This document shows, piece after piece, positions 28,081 to 32,983 of a stretch of 32,983 nt of DNA. Both the position numbers and the translations under genes were made by a program. The notes beneath the pieces were generated by a model. That model saw only the letters and a list, made by a program, of their open reading frames with translations. It made no database searches and was not told the DNA's origin. Position 1 is the stretch's first letter, and each line of letters opens with the position of its first letter. This DNA comes from Pseudomonadota bacterium (GTDB lineage Bacteria > Pseudomonadota > Gammaproteobacteria > Steroidobacterales > Steroidobacteraceae): positions 1 to 32,983 of the forward strand of contig JAJZMI010000149.1 of assembly GCA_021798335.1 (NCBI GenBank). The letters are read 5' to 3'.

Positions 28081-29881
28081 TGTAGGATTCGTTCTGTACG
28101 GCATAGAACGGTATGAACAGAATCTGCTGGCCGTCATCCATCTGCCGGTAGGTTTGGCGTGCGCCGCTCACCGCGTGCAGTGCCGAGGGCCGCAAGCGCG
28201 GTACGGGCGCGCCGGGTCCGGCGAAGTTCAGTGCGCTGTACACGAGCGGTCCGCGCAGCAGCGCCACCGTATCCGGATGCGACCGGTCGATCGCCTGGGT
28301 GCGAAATGACTGCGGCAGGCGCAGCTGCACCCGGTCGCCGTCGCGCCAGGTACGCCTGATCTCGGCGAACGTGCCCGGATCGGCCGCCAGGCTCAGGCGC
28401 CGGCCGTTGACCTGGATCTGCGGATCGGCCTCGAGCCAGCCCGGCATGCGGATTCGCAGCGCGAAGTCCGCCGGCGCGGCGGTCTCGATGCGCAGTTCCA
28501 CCGTCTCGCCGGCCGGATAGTCGGTGTGCTGTGTGAGGGTGATGGCCCGGCCGCCGCTGCGCCACCGCACCCGTGAGGGCGTGAACAGATTGACATAGAG
28601 AGCCCCGGGCGCATGGAAATAGGCGTTTCGCACGTAGTCCGCCACGCCTTGCGCCAGGGTGCCGGAGCAGCATGGCCATTTTTCCGGATAGAAGACCTTC
28701 TTCCCGTCCGGGTGATAGCTCGAGTAATACGGCGAGTTGCCGTTGGAGTCCGGCGGCTTCACCGTCATCAGCCCGTTCCACATGATCCGCTCGAGCCCGT
28801 CGCCGTAGCGCGCATCGCCCGTGAAGCGCATGAGGTAACGTGCGGCCTTCATCGTCGCGAAAGTGCCGCACGGCGTCTCGTAATGATTTGCCGTCGTGGT
28901 CAGGCTCGAGGCGAGCGCGCCGGTCCCCGGGGTGAGCAGCAGCTCGTTCGGTCCCCAGCCGCCGGTGGCGTAGCACTGTTCCTCGAGAAACCTCCAGCCA
29001 TTGACGACGGCGTCCCGGTAGCGCGGTTCGCCGAGCTGGATATAGGCCATCGCTGCGGAGCTGAAGGCCATGACGTGGCTGTATGCCTGCTGTCCTGCCA
29101 GCACGTTCTCGCCGCGCGCCAGCGGGTCGAAGTACGGTCCGTCGAGCAGATACTTCACGGCCAGGTCGCGGATGCGCCGCTCCCCGGTCAGATGCGCGGC
29201 AGTGAACAGGTTCTCCGAGACGATGTAGGTTTCGTCATAGGGCGGATTTTTCACGCCGATGCGATTGCGGCTGACCGGCGAAACGAACGGTAGCGCGCCG
29301 CGGATCACCCGCGGAATCAACTGGCGCGCGGAGCGCACGCCGCTCAGGTAATACGCGTCGATCAAGCCGATCATGTGCTTGTCGAGCACGTAGGCGGGCC
29401 ACACCTTCCATGCGCCTTCGCCGGCATACGGCACCGGATTGGCCTCGAGCGCTTCGGCAAAGCCGTGGATCAGCTCGTGTACTTTGTGCCGGCACGCAGC
29501 GTCGCCGGTGCAGCGCCCGAAGCGCGCGATGCCGGAAACGTACTGGCCGAACGCATGACCGGGTATGAAGCCTCCTTTGCCGTACCAACCGCCCATGTCG
29601 ACGCCCGGTGCGTGCAGTCCGGCGTGCTGCCGGTACACCTGCAGCAGCCGATCGTTGTCGAGCGCCAGGTAATGGGCGTGGATGAAGTCGTACTGGGCCT
29701 TGAGTGGACCGCCGGTCAGCGCCACGTCGGCATAGTCGAACTCGCGCAGAGGCTCGACGGCCGTCGTGTTGGGAGTCGCGGCCCTGGCGCGGCGCGGCCA
29801 CAGGGTGCGTCGCGCGGCGAGGCCGGCGCCGGCTGCCGTTGCTGATTTCAGGAAGGTCCGGCGAGTGGTGGTTGAAGTCAT
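28058..29881 (-). CDS. Tat-exported GH127/DUF1680 family glycoside hydrolase (beta-L-arabinofuranosidase-like fold)
   Basis: TTTRRTFLKSATAAGAGLAARRTL twin-arginine leader; YALDNDRLLQVYRQHAGL-like DUF1680 text, GGWYGKGGFIPGHAFGQYVSG, TTTANHYETPCGTFATMKAARYLMRFTGDARYGDGLERIMWNGL, WPCCSGTLAQGVADYVRNAYFH. ATG at 29881 overlaps the upstream stop (ATGA). Confidence 0.9.
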   Translation of the reverse strand: MTSTTTRRTFLKSATAAGAGLAARRTLWPRRARAATPNTTAVEPLREFDYADVALTGGPLKAQYDFIHAHYLALDNDRLLQVYRQHAGLHAPGVDMGGWYGKGGFIPGHAFGQYVSGIARFGRCTGDAACRHKVHELIHGFAEALEANPVPYAGEGAWKVWPAYVLDKHMIGLIDAYYLSGVRSARQLIPRVIRGALPFVSPVSRNRIGVKNPPYDETYIVSENLFTAAHLTGERRIRDLAVKYLLDGPYFDPLARGENVLAGQQAYSHVMAFSSAAMAYIQLGEPRYRDAVVNGWRFLEEQCYATGGWGPNELLLTPGTGALASSLTTTANHYETPCGTFATMKAARYLMRFTGDARYGDGLERIMWNGLMTVKPPDSNGNSPYYSSYHPDGKKVFYPEKWPCCSGTLAQGVADYVRNAYFHAPGALYVNLFTPSRVRWRSGGRAITLTQHTDYPAGETVELRIETAAPADFALRIRMPGWLEADPQIQVNGRRLSLAADPGTFAEIRRTWRDGDRVQLRLPQSFRTQAIDRSHPDTVALLRGPLVYSALNFAGPGAPVPRLRPSALHAVSGARQTYRQMDDGQQILFIPFYAVQNESYNVYFQRT

Positions 29882-31014
29882 GATGATATCTCGCGATGCA
29901 GGCGGTTGATCGCCGCGATGAGCGCGGCGGCCGGTGCGCGCGTCGCCAACGCCTCGTTGAGGCGCTGCGCGGCCGCAATCTGGAATGGCATGTATCCGGG
30001 ATGGCGCGGGCGGACCCACGCGCCCTCGAGTGTTGCCCGCGTGTTGCGGAAGAAGTCGAGCGAATCACGATTGGCGAGCGGGTCCTCCCACGCGGCGCGG
30101 TGCGCGGGTTGGCCGCCGGCGCCGAGGTACGGTCCGCGTTGCGCTTCTGCATCCGCCACCCAGCGTGCAAATGCCATCGCCGCTTCCCGTTCGGGCGAAT
30201 GCGCCGAGACGGCGATGCCCGTGCCGCCCAGAACCGATCCGCAGCGCGGGCCGCCGCGCGCCAGTGGGGCCAGATCGCCGAATGCGATCGGGATGCCGTG
30301 CGCGCCGGATCGGGAGTAGCTCACATACCCGTAGATCAGGGGTGCGCAAGTGGCGGGGGAGTCCGCTGCGGCCATGCGCTCCAGGACGGCGATGGGATCC
30401 ATTGTCAGACAGGCCGGATCGAGCCGGACAAAAAGCTCGCTCAAGTGCGCGTACGCCTCCTGCCCGGCGCGCGGCTCCAGCAGGTCGCCGTCCTGCACTC
30501 GACCTGGGCATCCGGCCAGGCCGCACAAGGTGAACAGAGCCATGAGGTTGTGCGGCGGCCGCAATGGACAGAGCACCGCGCCTTCGGCGGCGAGGGCCAG
30601 GACCGATGCCCAATCCGCCAAAGGAGCGGACAGCCGGTCGGGACGCCAAGCCTGAACCTGTGCCGCGGCGTCGATCGGGAGAGCCCAGAGCCGCTGCGCC
30701 CAGAAGTAGCTCTGCACAGAGGCGCCGACCGAGCCGCCGGCCAATCGCTCGCAGTCGGCGGCATCGCCGAGCGGCGCGAGGCATCCGGCGCGCGTGACCT
30801 GGCCGACGTGCGGATGATCGATCACGATGAGGTCATGGCGGGCCGCAAGCTCGCTGACCGGAAGGGACTCGAAGTCCTGCAATGAGCGCCGTGCCCACGT
30901 GATGCGCACCCCGGTGCGCGCAAACCACGCCGCCGAGCAGGCCGCGAGCGGCGCGTAGCCCCGGGGGTGATCCCAGGTCATCCCGCGCAAGACGATCGAT
31001 CGGTCATCCGGCAT
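29878..31014 (-). CDS. extracellular solute-binding protein (family 1)-like protein lacking a signal peptide
   Basis: MPDDRSIVLRGMTWDHPRGYAPLAACSAAWFARTGVRITWARRSLQDFESLP...LIVIDHPHVGQ...GSVLGGTGIAVSAHSPEREAAMAFARWVADAEAQRGPYLGAGGQPAHRAAWED (family 1 SBP C-terminal text); N-terminus hydrophilic. Confidence 0.85.
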   Translation of the reverse strand: MPDDRSIVLRGMTWDHPRGYAPLAACSAAWFARTGVRITWARRSLQDFESLPVSELAARHDLIVIDHPHVGQVTRAGCLAPLGDAADCERLAGGSVGASVQSYFWAQRLWALPIDAAAQVQAWRPDRLSAPLADWASVLALAAEGAVLCPLRPPHNLMALFTLCGLAGCPGRVQDGDLLEPRAGQEAYAHLSELFVRLDPACLTMDPIAVLERMAAADSPATCAPLIYGYVSYSRSGAHGIPIAFGDLAPLARGGPRCGSVLGGTGIAVSAHSPEREAAMAFARWVADAEAQRGPYLGAGGQPAHRAAWEDPLANRDSLDFFRNTRATLEGAWVRPRHPGYMPFQIAAAQRLNEALATRAPAAALIAAINRLHREISS

Positions 31015-31049
31015 TGCCCATCCCCCTCACCCGGACACCGCAGGTCCAG

Positions 31050-31078
31050 TTGACTTCATTCGGTAACGAACATAGCAT
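31050..31078 (+). promoter_or_regulatory. sigma70-like promoter for the CoA-transferase operon
   Basis: TTGACT at 31050-31055, 17-nt spacer, TAGCAT at 31073-31078; spacer contains inverted repeat TTCG-GTAA-CGAA (31059-31070). Lies inside the ORF-track extension of the CoA-transferase. Confidence 0.45.
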
Positions 31079-31106
31079 TTATCTACAAACGACGCGAGGA
31101 CACCGG

Positions 31107-32315
31107 TTGAAGACAGCGCACGCGGACCGCGGCACGCCCACGACCGCCGCTGAGCGGCCGCTGGAGGGGGTGCTGGTGCTGGATTTCAGCCAGTTTCTGG
31201 CCGGGCCTTCCTGTTGCCTGCGGCTGGCCGATCTCGGCGCCGAGGTCATCAAGGTGGAGCGCCCACAGGGGGGGGATCTGTCCCGCCGCCTGTATCTTGC
31301 CGATCAGGCGTTCGGCGGGGACAGCGCGCTCTTTCATACCATCAACCGTAACAAGCAGAGCTTCGCGGCGGACCTGAAAAATCCGCTCGACTTGCGGCGG
31401 GCCAAGGCGCTGATCGCGCGCGCGGATGTCATGGTGCACAACTTCCGCCCGGGAGTGATGGAGCGGCTCGGCCTGGACTACGCCACGGTTGCGGACCTCA
31501 ACCCGCGCATCATTTACGCCGCAATCTCCGGTTACGGCTCCGAGGGTCCCTGGCGTACCAAGCCCGGACAGGACCTGCTCGTTCAAGCCATGTCCGGACT
31601 CGCATGGCTTTCCGGGGACGCCGCCCAGGGCCCGGTGCCCATGGGCGTGTCGATCGCCGACCTGATGTCCGGCGCGCATCTGTGCCAAGGCGTGCTCGCC
31701 CTGCTCGTGCGGCGCGCGCGTACCGGTCTCGGTGGACGGGTCGAGGTCAGTCTGTTCGAGTCGGCAATGGACATGCAGTTCGAGCAGTTCACCGCGTTCC
31801 TCAACGGGGACGGGCAACAGCCCCCGCGTGATGCGGTCAACAACGCCAGTGTCTACATCGGCGCGCCGTACGGCATCTATCGAACCGCCGACGGCTACCT
31901 CGCCGTGGCGATGGCGCCGATCGATCGCCTCGGCGAGCTCATCGGCTGCGAGGCGCTGCGCGCCTACACCGATCCGTCCGGTTGGTTTACCGAGCGAGCC
32001 CGCATCAAGTCCCTCCTGGCCGCGCATCTGGCCACCCGGGAGAGCGAGCACTGGCTGGCGATCCTCGAGCCCGCCGACATCTGGTGCGCCGAGGTCTACA
32101 CCTGGCCGCAATTGCTCGAGCACGACGGATTTGCCGCGCTGCGGCTGACCCAGACTATCCGCGATGCCGAACACGGCTCACTGCGCACCACGCGCTGTCC
32201 CATCCGCATCGACGGGGCTGTGCTGACCTCGCCCCGCGGCGCCCCGACGCTCGGCCGCGACACGGATGAAATCGCGCACCGATTCCAGCTCGAATCCGAG
32301 GAGGACCGCGCGTGA
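31107..32315 (+). CDS. class III CoA-transferase (CaiB/BaiF family)
   Basis: [44 protein letters not shown]...[40 protein letters not shown]...[29 protein letters not shown] at 31107 (after GAGGAC) preferred over 31014 because the 31014 extension is non-homologous and carries a promoter-like sequence. Confidence 0.9.
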   Translation: MKTAHADRGTPTTAAERPLEGVLVLDFSQFLAGPSCCLRLADLGAEVIKVERPQGGDLSRRLYLADQAFGGDSALFHTINRNKQSFAADLKNPLDLRRAKALIARADVMVHNFRPGVMERLGLDYATVADLNPRIIYAAISGYGSEGPWRTKPGQDLLVQAMSGLAWLSGDAAQGPVPMGVSIADLMSGAHLCQGVLALLVRRARTGLGGRVEVSLFESAMDMQFEQFTAFLNGDGQQPPRDAVNNASVYIGAPYGIYRTADGYLAVAMAPIDRLGELIGCEALRAYTDPSGWFTERARIKSLLAAHLATRESEHWLAILEPADIWCAEVYTWPQLLEHDGFAALRLTQTIRDAEHGSLRTTRCPIRIDGAVLTSPRGAPTLGRDTDEIAHRFQLESEEDRA

Positions 32316-32764
32316 TTGCCGAGCAGTATTTCGAAGACTACGCCCTCGGCAGCGAACGGCGCACGTTCGGCCGCACGCTCACCGAAGCGGACATCGTGAC
32401 ACACGCCGGACAGACCGGGGATTTCTTTCCGCACCATATGGATGCCCAATGGTGCGCGCAGCAGCCGTTCAAACAGCGAATCGCCCACGGCACGCTCGTG
32501 CTGGCCATGGGCATCGGCATGACAGCCGATATCATCAATCCTAGAGCCATCTCCTACGGTTATGATCGCGTCCGATTCATCAGGCCGGTGTACATCGGCG
32601 ATACGCTGACCGTGACCGCGCGCATCAGCGCGCGGCGCGATCACCCCAAGCGCAAGACGCACGGACTGGTGGTGGAGGCCGTGCAGATCGCCAACCAGAA
32701 CGGGCAGACCGTTCTGGCATGTGAGCACCTGTATCTGGTCGAGCGGCGCGAGGCGCTCGCATGA
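32312..32764 (+). CDS. MaoC family dehydratase (hot-dog fold)
   Basis: [43 protein letters not shown]...[15 protein letters not shown]...[26 protein letters not shown] overlap with the preceding gene. Confidence 0.92.
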   Translation: MIAEQYFEDYALGSERRTFGRTLTEADIVTHAGQTGDFFPHHMDAQWCAQQPFKQRIAHGTLVLAMGIGMTADIINPRAISYGYDRVRFIRPVYIGDTLTVTARISARRDHPKRKTHGLVVEAVQIANQNGQTVLACEHLYLVERREALA

Positions 32765-32983
32765 GCCTCGGGCGGCGAGTCGGGTCGCGCCTGCGGGCCA
32801 CGGCCGTTGCCGCCGCTCTCTCCGTGCTGTCGAGCGCGCCCGCCCGCGCGGCCCCGATGCGTTTGGCGCTCTCCAGCGCCGGCTTGAGCTATCCGTTCGC
32901 CGCGGCCATCGCGCGCGGCTTTCGCCGCGCGGCGGCGCGTGCCGGTGTCCAGGCAATCGTGCTCGATGCTCAGAACCGCGTGC
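32761..32983 (+). CDS. periplasmic sugar-binding protein of an ABC transporter (RbsB-like), N-terminal part, runs off window
   Basis: ATGA overlap with the maoC stop; leader [30 protein letters not shown] then [42 protein letters not shown]. Confidence 0.75.
   Translation, partial: MSLGRRVGSRLRATAVAAALSVLSSAPARAAPMRLALSSAGLSYPFAAAIARGFRRAAARAGVQAIVLDAQNRV

Noticed and set aside
1-32983. CRISPR arrays, tRNA/rRNA genes, transposases, prophage or defence genes
   Set aside because: None recognised on reading either strand.

Overview
This is a high-GC bacterial window, probably proteobacterial (inferred from the TonB receptor type). It is a plant-polysaccharide (pectin / rhamnogalacturonan-like) utilisation locus. 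I see a truncated GH78 alpha-L-rhamnosidase divergent from a sugar-type TonB-dependent receptor, a beta-propeller hydrolase, and a GH42 / GH29 / L-rhamnose-dehydrogenase operon. A decayed second rhamnosidase and a GH42 remnant follow. An ion/stress block comes next: cation:proton antiporter, DUF1634-TauE/SafE fusion, UspA. An IclR regulator is divergent from a complete-looking non-phosphorylative (diketo-hydrolase) L-rhamnose pathway with RhaT, an SGNH esterase, an Asp/Glu-racemase-family protein and an MFS transporter. The right end holds the most unusual part. It is a tight minus-strand operon of a solute-binding-protein-like protein with no signal peptide, a Tat-exported GH127/DUF1680 protein, a RuBisCO-like protein (RLP) and a DUF1537 acid-sugar kinase. 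It diverges from a class III CoA-transferase / MaoC / periplasmic sugar-binding-protein operon. That arrangement is the best candidate for an undescribed catabolic pathway, possibly for a branched or acidic pectin sugar. No RNA genes, CRISPR arrays or transposases were recognised. All family calls come from reading motifs in the translations; no searches were run.
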